Source: Panax quinquefolius
Taxonomy: Eukaryota; Streptophyta; Magnoliopsida; Apiales; Araliaceae
Direction of reading: 5' to 3'
Length of the DNA stretch: 64,000 nucleotides
Assembly: GCA_020205615.1 (NCBI GenBank)
Contig: CM035161.1
Location: 1,933,828-1,997,827 of the forward strand
Numbering within the stretch: the stretch's first letter is position 1; the number at the start of each line of letters is the position of its first letter. A program made the translations under genes and the position numbers. The notes beneath the pieces are model-generated. The model had not been told where the DNA came from. It saw nothing but the letters and a program-made list of their open reading frames with translations, and did not search any database. Below are positions 1-12,033 of the stretch, one piece after another.

Positions 1-468
1 CTGTATATATAGTACGTACTCCTCCCAAGTCAGTCCCATCCCAATTTAGTGGCAATTAAGTGCCAACTAAAATAAAGAAAAGTAGTACGTACGTACAGCC
101 CCTTGGTCAGCTAGACATGGATGATTAATTATTGGTGATCAATTTATATATGGGATATTGCATGCTGCTTAAATCTATTGGATTTCTCTTCTTTTTTTGG
201 GAAATTAAATCTATTGGATTACTCTTGGCATCTCTATAACAAAACAAGCTTTTGCAAATTACCTTAATTTCCTGCATGCATGCGTACGTGCTTTCTAATA
301 TAGACATGCATTTACATGTGAATTATTTATCGTTCAACTTTGATTGAGTTATATAAGCTTTTAGATCTTTATTTGGAGCCTTTAAATTAGTTTGTCATAT
401 TGTATAGTACTGTATTGGATAGGAGACAATATATACAAGTCCCACGTACGCTGTCATATAGCTAGGAC

Positions 469-534
<66 letters not shown>

Positions 535-1131
535 AGGTACTACTACTACACCAGTTTTAATTGATTTCTTTATTAATTATCAACATTCCAAAAATCGATC
601 TGAGGACAACTACTGATCATTCATGTACAAATTCTGGATAAAATTAAAGACCCAAATTGCTAGTGAGTTTTGCATATACCCCGTTTTGTTTTAATTTTCT
701 CAAGTTTATAATTATAATTCTATTATTTTACCACACTAGCGAGCGGCTAAACTTTTATTTTATTTTTAAAAATATATGCGGAACAAAAATATATTTTAAT
801 ATTCACAAAATTTATAAATGACACTTTTTTATTTTTTTTTAATTTGTAGAAGGAATTAGAAAGTTTTATTAATTACCTTTTTGTTTTATTAAAGAGAAAT
901 CACAAGTAAAAAGTGATATTAAGATGGTGGGCTGAAAATGATTGCTAAACATCTTTTGACAATAATTTCTGTTGATATGCAAAAATTTCAACCTTTGCTT
1001 TGTTGGTACGAAACGAAAGCATCTCGATTATGGCCTATGGGCATTGTGGAGAGAGGAAAATATATAGAAAGAAAGAAAGATGGAACACAAATAATTATAC
1101 CAATTGGTATGGGACCCTTCAATTATATATA
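1..1131. other. Intergenic DNA, no gene recognised
   Basis: AT-rich sequence with short ORFs only. The ORF across 392-616 is mostly translated TA microsatellite. I see no conserved protein motif on either strand. The microsatellite at 469-535 is listed separately. Confidence 0.6.
469..535. repeat. (TA)n microsatellite
   Basis: About 67 bases of nearly pure TA dinucleotide with one interruption near the right end. Confidence 0.95.
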
Positions 1132-1408
1132 TACTCAATCCGTCCCATAATATATCACGATATTTTAAATAATTTTATTTATTTATTTAAATTATTTAAC
1201 GTTTATATAATCTAAGAGAATTAATCATAATATTTTCAAAATTATTCATTATAAAAAAATATTATAAATGAAAGTTCTAGATCAGAAGTATATGTGATAA
1301 AAAATATTATAGATAATTAATAAAATATTTAATATTATACAATTATTTTTTTAATTATTGTGTAAAATTCTAAAACGTTACTACTACTATATATTATGGG
1401 AAGGAGGA
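1132..1408. mobile_element. Stowaway-like MITE
   Basis: The left end, with CCGTCCCATAATATAT, and the right end, with ATATATTATGGGAAGGAG, are inverted copies. The element is about 275 bp, very AT-rich and non-coding, with a TA on the left border. A CTCC(G/T)TCCC terminus with a TA target is typical of Tc1/mariner-derived Stowaway MITEs. The right-hand TA is not preserved. Confidence 0.7.
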
Positions 1409-1530
1409 CAGCTTTCAAATTCAATCTCTCTTTTACGTGGGAGTAGGAGGAAGTAGTTTTTGCATTGGATTCCCTTTATCCCGCCCTCTTTTTTCTTACT
1501 TTCCCCAACGGGCAACGCAATGGTGATAAT

Positions 1531-1749
1531 TACTTCCTCAGTCTCGCATTAGTTGTAAATGTTTTATTTTGTGAATACGCAGATCATAAATATATAAAAA
1601 AAAGTTGTAATTAATATAAATACAATATATATATATATATATATAACATTTAAATATATACACTAAAAATATTAAATATACTGGTTAGAACATAAATTTT
1701 ATGACAAGCGCAAAAAGAGTGTCATAATTAATATGGAATAGAGCGAATT
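1531..1749. mobile_element. Stowaway-like MITE, diverged
   Basis: It starts TACTTCCTCAGTCTCGCATT. The right end (AATTAATATGGAATAGAGCG) is a degraded inverted copy. It is about 220 bp with no coding capacity and contains a short TA run. The ends are more diverged than in its two neighbours, so it is probably older. Confidence 0.5.
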
Positions 1750-1831
1750 AATATGGCCATATTACTACTTGTTAGGTTCACAACTAAAAATCATTTGACC
1801 ATAACTTGACAATGTTCTTAAGACTATAGAG

Positions 1832-2107
1832 TACTACCTCCTTTCCTAAAAGATTGTCGTTTAAGGTTTTGACACATAGATTAAAAAATTATCATTTACC
1901 AAGTAAAATTTATTTGAAATTTCATCACTGGGCGATAAATTTTTAGGGGAAGTAAAAACTATTAATCTAGTGAGAGAATTGAGGGAAAGATTTAGAAGGA
2001 AGACAAAATGATAGAAGGTAGAAATGATTTGGAAGTAATATAGAAAAGTAAATAATTTATTCTCCTTGAAGTTGTAAATGATAAACTTTTTAAGAACGGA
2101 GGGAGTA
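1832..2107. mobile_element. Stowaway-like MITE
   Basis: It begins TACTACCTCCTTTCCTAAAA and ends TTTTTAAGAACGGAGGGAGTA's inverted counterpart, with TA at both borders. About 276 bp, no ORF. Both terminal repeats are clear over roughly 30 bases. Confidence 0.75.
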
Positions 2108-2109
2108 TT

Positions 2110-4832
2110 TGCTTTTAACCAATTAAAGAGTACTTAGTTGTTAAAGACTATAAAGTACTTTCCCTCTAAACTCACAAACAAAATAGTAGTATTTTTGACG
2201 TGCCAGCTCTCAGCCCTAATAAAACAAGGACAAAGAGTTGGGGCCAACACTGAAAAGCAATTTTATGGTTTCTAGGCTTCCAAAGCGTACCAACTGATAC
2301 ACATACAGCCATACCATACGGGTTACGATTTGACTGAAATCAGAAAAATATATCCGGAAAAAATATTATCGTACATATATATATATATCAATTTCAGAGT
2401 TTTGAAAATTTCCTAAACTATTAAGGAAAAGCAAAAGTAGCAATTATGTATGGACTATTGGGACTTGTGGTTTCTAATTGTACTTTATAAGTTGGCTCGT
2501 AGGGTTAGGTTATCTCATTGTACTTTGTTTGACTATTAATGAATTCTTTATTTCTACCCAAAATTAAAAAAAATTCTACTCCAATTCGTTTTCTAACTTA
2601 TCCCAATTTATTATCCTAACTCCTATTATATTACTATTCAATAGTCTTAATTTCTCTCAACTACTAATTTGTTTTTTTACTCTTTTTTCTCCCTTATTTT
2701 CCGGACAAAATGTGTGTCACATAACTTCCTCCTCCCCCTTTCTCATCACCATATAGCGGTTGACACAAATTACCAAAATTTATGAAACTCATATATACTA
2801 AAGTAATTAATTTGAAGTTAATTTTAGTTAATACAGTGTCGATAACCGATAAAGGTCATTTCAATATACTGTATTGATCAATTGACCAACTTATTATAAA
2901 ATTAACTTGATGATAACCGAACCCCATATGTACAATATTCATACTTTTGCAACTTTTGTATGTGTACTTTTGGGTTTTTCTAGTAAGAATGAATAACCCT
3001 ATAGAGGTCATGTCAACCTATAAGCGTATGTAAGTTTTATGAATGTACTACTAGTATACACTTTTTACATAAGGTTGAGTAGGAGAAAAAATTTCCTCCA
3101 AATAAATGCAACGACTAAAATATGGGGGCCTTAATTTATCAATTGCCTTCTAAATATCAATAACAATTATCATACTCCGAAAGAGAGGACTTTTACATTT
3201 GTATTAACAATAATTTGCTTAATTATTAGTTCTTAAATATTAAAATAAGAATTTTTATTCGTAAAATTTATGAAAAATTAATATCGACTTTCTAGTTCAT
3301 ATATAAGCAAGCAAGCTATTTTAACCCTTTCTTTCTCTATATAAAGAGGTCAGTCGATCTAAAAGTTAAAAGTAATGACACATTAATATCATTTCTTTTT
3401 GTCCCGACAGTGATGATGATTTTGTGGAAAATATAATCTGCATCTTATGAGTTGATTAGATTATGGTTTTATGCCAATTTGATTGGACATTTGGTCCTAA
3501 AATTCCACACATGAAAATCAAAACAATTTTACCAAGCTTGTAGCTAGGGAATTAAATCATATAAAGTGGCCGGCAACTCTATTTGCAGACAAAAAGTCTT
3601 AAGGAAACTTAACTTGCCTGATCTCTAAGCTACCAATTCCTTGTAAATTACATCTTGTAGATGCCCATGCAAATTGACTTTTATCACCCTACCATGGCAA
3701 GAATGTTATATATAAAGGTAAAGGTAGTGCTTCTCAAAACAAAAAACAAAAGAAGCAAAAAAAGAAAGATAAAGGCCACTACCGATCCATATATATATAA
3801 TCAGTTTTCACACAATCCCATAAAATATAAAAAAACTAGAATCGGATTTATTTTTTTTGTTTTGGTTTTTCTTTTCTCTTTCAGTTTTTTTGTTATGGGT
3901 ACTTCACAAATTCCCAAGAAGCAAAGTGATATATGAATTTTGGGAGTTTTCTTTTGTTTTGTTGCTTAGCAGTATACCTGGCAAAAAAAATAAGTTTGAG
4001 TTGGTTTTGAGTTATATAAAATAGGTTTGGATTGATTTTGGAATCAAAACTATATTACTTATATTTAATATGGGTTATGTGGTTTGAATTTAAATAATTA
4101 TGAGTCGAATTTAAGTTGACCTATTTTTCAAATTATGATTTGTTTATTTTTTTTTAGAGTGTATACATAATCATATATATATATATATATATATATAATA
4201 TTTGCTCTCTCTATATATATTTCTCCTTAATTTTGAGTCTTGACATCGTAATTTACAGCTCGTACGTACGTGGGGAATATAGAGGAAGAGTCGTATATTA
4301 GTTTTATTATATATATACAGTACTAAGTAATGATTATGTACCTAAATAAAGAGTAATGATATGCAGCATAAAGGGTAAATAATTAATATCCCCCTAATTA
4401 ATTAAAATAATTTATTTAAATTAGTAGTTTGTTACACTAAAAGTATTAACTTTATTATGGACTAATTCCATAATTAGTGGAATATTTTTATACATAATTA
4501 CAAATGTATAAATTATAAAAGTATGTAATATGTATAATGTATGTGTTATATAAGGATGTAGTGTAATATACATACATATTAATGTATTAGCTCTACAAAG
4601 TGCAGAGAAAACTATTATAGACTAATATGAGTCAAAACTAATTAAATAGTTCAAAACTAAATCAATCCATAACATAAAAACTAGTTAACCAACCCAATAG
4701 ATTCAAATGATTTAAATTAATTATATTATCAGGTCTACTTAAGCCAGCCCTAGGGAGCTATCACTCTTTTCTCTTTTATACACATGTCTTAATTTCACTC
4801 AGTCTTTATAAATTAGATAACAATTTAAGTAA
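2110..4832. other. Intergenic DNA, no gene recognised
   Basis: I found no protein family match on either strand. The ORF at 3661-3936 translates to a low-complexity lysine/phenylalanine-rich peptide and looks like chance. A TA run lies at 4168-4198. Confidence 0.55.
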
Positions 4833-5006
4833 TACTCCCTCAATTTAGGATTATTATTGATTTTTGATAGTAAATTTAAAATATTTTACAATATTTATCA
4901 TTATATTGACTAAATTAAACAAATTTATATTAATTTAAGATTATAAAATATTTAAATTAATTTAAAAAAGTTAGTAACGGTCTTACATTCTAATACAACG
5001 AGAGTA
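4833..5006. mobile_element. Small Stowaway-like MITE
   Basis: A 174-bp AT-rich segment beginning TACTCCCTC and ending GAGAGTA, with TA at both ends. The inner inverted similarity is weak, so the assignment rests mainly on the termini. Confidence 0.45.
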
Positions 5007-5009
5007 TCC

Positions 5010-5788
5010 AAATTATTTATAATTTTGACATCAATCAAAAAAATCCTAGCGTCTTTAAACCTGAGTAGTAATCCGGACTCGGAGAGGTGCATTTCTGGCC
5101 CAGCCTGGTGCAAAATCTTGTCTTGCAGAGTCTGTACTGTAGCTAATTAAATGTATGGTCCAAATACAAAGGAAATCCATGACCTAGACAGACATACCTT
5201 AATGGTTGCACAAACCCATCTATATATAATACCCAAAAACCAGGCTGCTATTTGAGATGCCAATGCAATGGAATCAATTCAAGCTAGCTAATAAGGTTGG
5301 GGGAGAAAAATGAAACCACCCGGCAACTGTGTTTCTGAGTTTTATTTATTTAGATGATTGATGTTTCTTGTTGTAAAAATTTTTCTAGTACGTGCAGATT
5401 GATCATGAGGATAAATTATTCAGATTTGGGTGTGATATATTAATTACTGTTTTTGGAATATAATTGTTTTTTGAGTATCTGTGATGTCCATTGTCCACTA
5501 ACTGTTTACTACAATTGACCCTCTTATTTAATTATATGTAATTTTGTTTAAAAGGATTATAATCTTTTCATTTTTTATAACATATTACAGTTTTAATATA
5601 TATCTAGATCAAAAAAGTTATAATATCATTATTGACTTTTAAAAATAATCTCTTAAAATATTTTCAAATCAAATTAAATTGATAAACTTCATTAAAAAAA
5701 CAAAAATCTAAATATTATACAACGTTCCAACTAAGGATATACATACATACATACATATAAGACTACTTATTATGAAGAGAGGTAGAAG

Positions 5789-5850
<62 letters not shown>

Positions 5851-6462
5851 CCTAAAGCTTGATGGTGTTATATGAACAAATTAACTTTTAATTGACTCAC
5901 TCTCTAGCTACCACTCGAACTGGTTTTAACTCTTCTTTAGTTTTCAGCATACCATTGATTGCCTTTAGTTGAATCAATATCAATGTCCAGTTATATTCCG
6001 ACAAAATAGTAAAGAATAGTAAATTATGATATTTATATTTATATATAAACCTTGTTTGATAAGTAAGCTAGTGTTCATAATTATATATGTTTAATTCGGT
6101 TTTTGGTTTTATGTGTATGGAGCTGTCTAGCTAGCTAGCTAACTATCAATTAACATGTAAATTTGTAATTGTTCGATCTGATCATCTCTCCTAATTTAGT
6201 TTAATGATTTAGTATATATTTAATTAGCTCCTTAATTAAACATGAAATCAATTCTCGATCTGAGTTAAATACAATATGAGTACTCTCAAATATTTTACTA
6301 CCTATTTCTCAGGAAATTCAATTCTATATATGCTAGGGTATACGTGACGGTCCGATAAATTGAATAATCTTGTAATTAGGTTTTCGATGTAAACATTTAA
6401 TAAAATGAAATTTTATGAATATTATTATGTGTCATGTGATTAAAGGTCGTATTATGACATAA
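5010..6462. other. Intergenic DNA with (AT)n tract
   Basis: No gene recognised. A long AT microsatellite occupies 5791-5849. The last five bases before 6463 (CATAA) are the target duplication of the solo LTR that follows. Confidence 0.6.
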
Positions 6463-7179
6463 TGTAAGACCCCAGCTTTTATAAATAAAGATGAATTTTC
6501 TATAAATATTATTTTTGAATATTATGGAATAATTTGATATAATGTTATAGTTGTGGATAATATTTATAAATTTTGCAAAGTATGCAAGTGGTTATATTAT
6601 ATTCGATTGGTCGGGGAATATTCGGTTTAGCAGGGAATATTCGTACAACGGCTCAATCATTGGTGGACCCTACAATGTAATTATTAGGATTGAGAAAGCG
6701 ACAAAAATATTTTATTGAAATAACGGCGCAGAAGTTTTTCTAGTTGATCTTGTTGAACTACCGGTAGTAAAAGTACGATGAATATATGTGGTTGCGTAGT
6801 AGTACATGGTATTGATTATTGATCTTTATGTGAGAAGTCATTCGGTTTGATTCCATTATCATCGATTAATAATATGAATTATTATAGCGATAATGATGTT
6901 TTGTTTTATTCGTATTATTAACGTAATAAAAGCGAAGCATCTTTTTATATAAAATGAGAATCTTTATTAAAGTTATTACATAAATAAAATATATTATATT
7001 TTATTATGCGTAGTATTTTCGTAGTATTTTTTGCATAGTGCCAGCGTAGTAAAATGTTTTATATAAATAGAATATATTATATTTTATTTAAAAGATTTTG
7101 CTTTAAATATGGACCGTCAGATTAAAGTAAATCAATCTGCACTGGAGTTCATGGATTAATTACTATGTATTCTATTTTC

Positions 7180-7188
7180 TATAAATAG
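7180..7188 (+). promoter_or_regulatory. LTR TATA box
   Basis: TATAAATAG about 720 bases into the solo LTR, the expected position of the retrotransposon promoter. Family B LTRs have the same motif in an equivalent context. Confidence 0.6.
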
Positions 7189-7460
7189 AAAGCTCATTCC
7201 TTCATTATTTTCTTACGAATTCAATTGAAAAGCTAGAGAGAGAAATATAGAGAAAGAAGAAAAGTATTCTCGCTACTTCACTTTGCCGATATTCGGTTCT
7301 TCTAAGGTAGGGAATATTATTTTGTTGTACCCGTAAAAGTGTTATTCTTTTGTATTCATGAAGAGAACTTCTTTTGTTATTCCATTCTTATTTATTACAT
7401 TGGAATAACTTTGTATACGTGAATCCCTATACTTGGTGATGATCTTCTTTTATTCCATTC

Positions 7461-7770
7461 TTCTATTATTACATTTGGAACATCATATACGTGTGTTTTA
7501 CTGGGACTGGTTTTAAATCTTTATTATTATTACATTGGAACATCACATGCGTGTGTTTTACACGGACTCGGTTCCGTCTTCATTATTCTATTAGAACATC
7601 ACATGCATGTGTTTTTAGGACACGGTTAAAATCTTTATCATTACATTTGGAATATCCTGTCGTGTGTTTTACACCGGATCCGGGTTCCATCTTTATTATT
7701 CTGTTAGAACATCGCTTGCTTGTGTGAATTTCACGACACGGTTAGTTATTATTATTCTGTTGGAATAACT
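7461..7770 (+). repeat. Tandem array of ~58-bp units inside the solo LTR
   Basis: Five to six diverged copies of a 55-60 base unit. Each contains TTATTNTACATTGGAACATC followed by a GTGTGTTTTA core and a CGGTT segment. Units start near 7461, 7520, 7578, 7634, 7692 and 7750. A short ORF through this array is only a by-product of the repeat. Confidence 0.8.
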
Positions 7771-9149
7771 TTGTCACATCCAAATACCGCATGCGTGGTG
7801 ATTTCTTTTGTTATTCCATTCTTTATTATACCCAGTTGGTTAAAACTTTGACTTCTATACTCCATGAAATTAGTAGAATATCCTTGATATTTGCGTTTCA
7901 TCCAAAGATCTTTTCATGGAAATATTCTTACGATCATTCTTGAATTTTACTCTACAAAGAAGTATCGTGTTGACGGTTTGGATGTTATTAGTTCTGAATA
8001 ACTTAATTCTTGAACTTGTTTTATTGAATTCTTATATCATTGTCATCGTCCTCATGTTTATATTTTTTTAAAGTCATCGTGGCTGTAGAGCATGGATGGA
8101 CTTGGTATGATTATGATGAGGGATTATTGGTGTAATCGTGGTAGTAATGTTACAAATGATGTGGTAAAAGTCCTCGATGGTAGTAGTGCATTGATGGGAC
8201 GATTGTTGGCATGATCATGACCATTAATGAATACACAACTATTCTTGGCCCGTAGTGCGCAGGAATAATTGTGGTCGTGATCTTAAAGAATATCCTTAAG
8301 TAGTAGTAGTGGGGTGATTCGATGATGTGGATTATTTATTAATTTGAGTCTCAATTATAACAAATGATGAAAAACGCTTTTAAATCATAAAAGATAGTAG
8401 ATTTTATTTTCTACTTGACTCTTTTAATGGATTGCTTGTTCACGCTATGATTAAACTTGATGTTTATTATATTTTATCGGTTTAACAATGTTGAAGGCTA
8501 TTGATAATTTATTACGCATTATCTTAGTCATAATATTTCTTCTTTGGGCTAGTTGAGCTCACCCTTTCTTTCACCTTTATTCTCTTGAGTGAAATGAGAA
8601 TATAAATTTGAGACGAGTCGGGGAGCGGAGTAATGGTCGAGAGGATAGCATTAGTAGTCCTCACTATTACGTGAAATAATGTGATAATAATTGTAATGAG
8701 GACTCCTTTTGAGTTTGTATAATATCTAGTAGACAATATTTGTATTCAAACTCACGATTTATGTCGTATTATACTACGACGAGTTATATTAGTAAGTTGT
8801 ATTTAAATTCTGTACCATGTATCTGACTACCCAAGATGGGTGATGTATACCTAATTTTGGGGGCGTCACACATAAGTTGTGTGTATATAAGTGAATAAGT
8901 GTCTTGAGATGTCATCCAAGGAAAATATTTTGAGAAAAGGCGTAAAATATTATTTATACTTCAAATATTTTATATTTTTAAACTCAAAATTATCATAAAT
9001 TCCTTTAATTTTAATCCATACGACTATAAATATTATAAATCATCTCAAAAACACTATTCATTTGTCGATTTATTTTAATTCTAGGAATGGGACTACTTGA
9101 AAATTTGGAAAACTTCTAGAGAGAGGCAGGATATTAAATGCGAATAGTA

Positions 9150-11127
9150 AAGAATGGAATAATAGAAGAATTTCACCATGTGTATAAAGATTACTTTGCA
9201 TATCTGAGTTATTCCAACATAATAATAAAGAATGGAATAATGAAGAAGTTCACCATGTATGCGGTACTTAGCATAAACAAAGTTATTCCAACATAATAAT
9301 AAAGAATGGAATAATGAAGTTTCTTCATGAATAAAGAAGAAATAATACCCCTTACCAAAAAAAAGCTGGATCTTTGGAATAGTAAGGTAGCAAACTTCTC
9401 TTCTTCTTTCTCTCTATAATTTCTCTCTATAATAATTGCTTTCTATAGCTTTTGTGAATTGGTGAGAAATGAAGGAAGAATGAGCTTCTATTTATAGGAA
9501 AATATAGTTTCGATAATTACGCGTTTTGGGGATCGAAATATTACAGTACAATACCTCCAACTTTTCTTTCATTTTTAATTCAGTCATCCAAGTATTATCA
9601 AACTTGCACCACCTCCCCTAATATTAAATCATATGAATCAATAGTAAATCATGTGACTCAATAGTTCTAAACATGTGAAAAAATTAATTACAGTATAGTA
9701 CCTCCATTTATACCTCCATTTTTAACTTAGTCATGCAAGTATCATCAATCTTGCACCAACTCCCCTAATATTATAAGAATGTGATTCAATAGTATACATA
9801 TGTGAACAAATAGTTATATTAGCATGTGAATTAGTAGCAATTAATTGCTCAATTACCCGATTAATTACCCAGTTGGTCAATATAACTTCCAGACATCAAT
9901 TACTATCGAAATAAATGTCGATTTCCACTAACACTAACAATCTTAACACAATGAAAATATTTTTCTCAAAAATTTTATTTTTGAAATTTCGAAGTTTGAC
10001 TTTTTTTGAAAAAGTCAACTGTTGACTTTTTTTGACCAAAAAGTTAACCTCGAAAAATTTTGTGTTTATAATCTATTTCTACTAATTTTATCGTTCCGGA
10101 CTCAAATATCACGTTCGCGTCTCCAAATTCAACTCTGAACTTAAATTCGATTATAATAACATTCATCATTAATATCATAACTCACGATATTTAACAACCA
10201 AGGTCGTTAAGGAAAGAGGGGCTTTCCATAAGGATTTCTCCCTATTGGTATGATTAGGTGACCAAACATCTCTCGATGAGAACTTCAGACATTGTAAATA
10301 TTGCGATTTAATAATATGAATAACTTTATTGCGTCTCGATTATTGATTTAATAATATATCATATAATGCGGATGATCTTTGTGACAATAATCGAATCGAT
10401 AATATGAGAGATATGATGCAAGAATTCCTATAGCAATAATTGAGTATAATTGGTGACTTCTCACGTAAGATCGATAATCAATCTGAGTGTCTTCTTATGC
10501 GACCACGTGTAGACATTGTACTTTTACTAAGGGTAATTCAACGGTTTTAGCGGTAAAACTTCCACCGTTATTTTCATAAAAATATTTTTATCGTTTTCTC
10601 AATCCAAATAATAATTTCGTTGTGGGGTCCACCTAATGATTGTCTTGGTCGTCACTGAATATTCCTGTTAAAAGCGAATATTCCCCAACCAATCGAATAT
10701 TATATAACAACTTGCGTACTTTATAAAATTTATAAATATTACCCACAACTATAACGTTATCTCAAACCCACACCAAAATTTTGAAAAAAATATTTCGAGA
10801 AAATTAAATCTTTATTCGTAAAATCTGGAGTCTCACATTAACGGTAAAACTTCCGCCGTTATTTTTATAAATAATTTTTGTCATTTTCTCAATTCGACAA
10901 TAATTCCGTTGTGGGGTCCACTAACGATGATTGTCTTAGTATTGCACGAATATTCCTTGTTAAAAGCGAATATTAAAAGCCAATCGAATATTATATAACA
11001 ACTTGCACACTTTGCAAAATTTATAAATACTACCCACAACTATAACATTATCTCAAATTCACACCATAATATTAAAAAAAAAATTCGAGAAATTTAAATC
11101 TTTATTTATAAAATCCGAGGTCTCACA
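9150..11127 (-). mobile_element. Truncated family A LTR, inverted
   Basis: Read on the minus strand, it begins TGTGAGACC at 11127 and carries the same U3 features as the solo LTR at 6463-8870: the CCAATCGAATATT blocks, a GGGGTCC segment and an inverted TATA box near 9488-9497. It breaks off near 9150 inside the region matching the LTR tandem array, so one end is missing. It contains a direct duplication of its terminus (10551-10837 and 10841-11127) and a second internal duplication at about 9540-9880. Its outer end touches the chimeric gene fragment at 11128. Confidence 0.8.
10551..11127 (-). repeat. 287-bp direct duplication of the LTR terminus
   Basis: Two adjacent copies, 10551-10837 and 10841-11127, each run from CGGTAAAACTTCC to TCTCACA, with scattered substitutions. 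Confidence 0.85.
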
Positions 11128-12033
11128 AAAGAAGTTAGTGTTAGTTTATTGAAAATACAGGTTGGCCTTGTTCGCAAAGCATGGAAGCATCCATCTGCTG
11201 ACAGGTACAATTATTTTTTTCCTTCTTCTGTTTTGCTAACTTCTCTCCCCCCCTCCTTCATATTAAAACAAAGTCATACATCATGTTTCCTTTAAATTAT
11301 ATTAAAATGTATGCGTGTAAATTTATTCTTTTGATGATCTGGATGAACTGCTGTTGTCTTAATTGTAATTATCTTTTGACCAACGTTGGTGAACCTATCT
11401 TATGTCTGACTCCTTTCTTTTAGGATTAAGGAGCTGGTTCAGGGTGATGTACCATCACAATGTAGAGCATATGGAGATGCGACTATTCTCAATTCAGTGG
11501 GTCTATGCGATCTTCACCCTACGTCATGGTAAGTAAAAAGATGATCTGTATAATTTGTATAAAATACTGTACATAGTGAAGCATGTCATATATTTGTCCA
11601 AAATCTATTTTTATCAATCACAGAAATTCAAGCATAGCATGCTTTTATCTTAAAAAATCAAAATATGTCACTGCACGAGATAAAGCAGGAAGCGCTGAAC
11701 TAATTATTCCACATAATTTTTAGGTACTTAGTAGCATGGTACCCAATTTACAAAATACCAGGAGGAAACTTCCGTGCGGCTTTCTTGACTTACCATTCAC
11801 TTGGCCACTTGGTTCCATTGTTGATCTTCTTTGATGCTGAGGAGGTAAGAAAGCAAGCTGCAGCTTCCACACAAAGGTTTGAGGAAGGTAATTCTGATTT
11901 TATACGACTGTATTCATTTTCATTTTAAGTTAATATTGTAGGATTGAGTATCTATATTCTTGCAGAGCAAATCATCTCAGCTATAGAGGTGTTTCTTGAT
12001 GGAAGGTTGAACCAGCAGAGAATGGGGGTATGA
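11128..12033 (+). pseudogene. Chimeric gene fragment: EMAPII + DUF789 + FAAH exons
   Basis: Four exon-like blocks with GT-AG borders stay in one frame: 11128-11204, 11424-11528, 11724-11887 and 11966-12033 (stop TGA). Block 1 encodes QVGLVRKAWKHPSAD, the start of the EMAPII-type tRNA-binding fold of methionyl-tRNA synthetase-like proteins. Block 2 and the first half of block 3 encode IKELVQGDVPS, CDLHPTSW and VAWYPIYKIPGGNFRAAFLT, a DUF789 protein. The rest of block 3 encodes FDAEEVRKQAAASTQRFEE, matching plant fatty acid amide hydrolase just before its catalytic domain. Block 4 is unassigned. None of the three domains is complete: DUF789 lacks both ends, and no amidase Ser/Lys catalytic residues are present. 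It therefore looks like assembled gene pieces, not a working enzyme. The inverted LTR ends directly at its left edge. Transcription is possible but not shown. Confidence 0.75.

Larger units (their letters stand above)
6463..8870 (+). mobile_element. Solo LTR, gypsy-type family A
   Basis: This is a 2408-bp unit that starts TGTAAGACCCC and ends GGGGGCGTCACA. It is bordered on both sides by the identical 5-bp sequence CATAA (6458-6462 and 8871-8875), the expected target-site duplication of an LTR element. There is no internal retrotransposon sequence, so it is a solo LTR left by recombination between two LTRs. A TATA box (TATAAATAG) lies at 7180-7188. A tandem array occupies about 7461-7770. The same family forms 37034-38386 plus 49938-50530 and, inverted, 9150-11127. 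Its ends resemble those of family B, whose coding region is a chromovirus. Confidence 0.93.

Noticed and set aside
7491..7727. 78-residue repetitive ORF
   Set aside because: Translation of the ~58-bp tandem array of the solo LTR; the frame is open only by chance.
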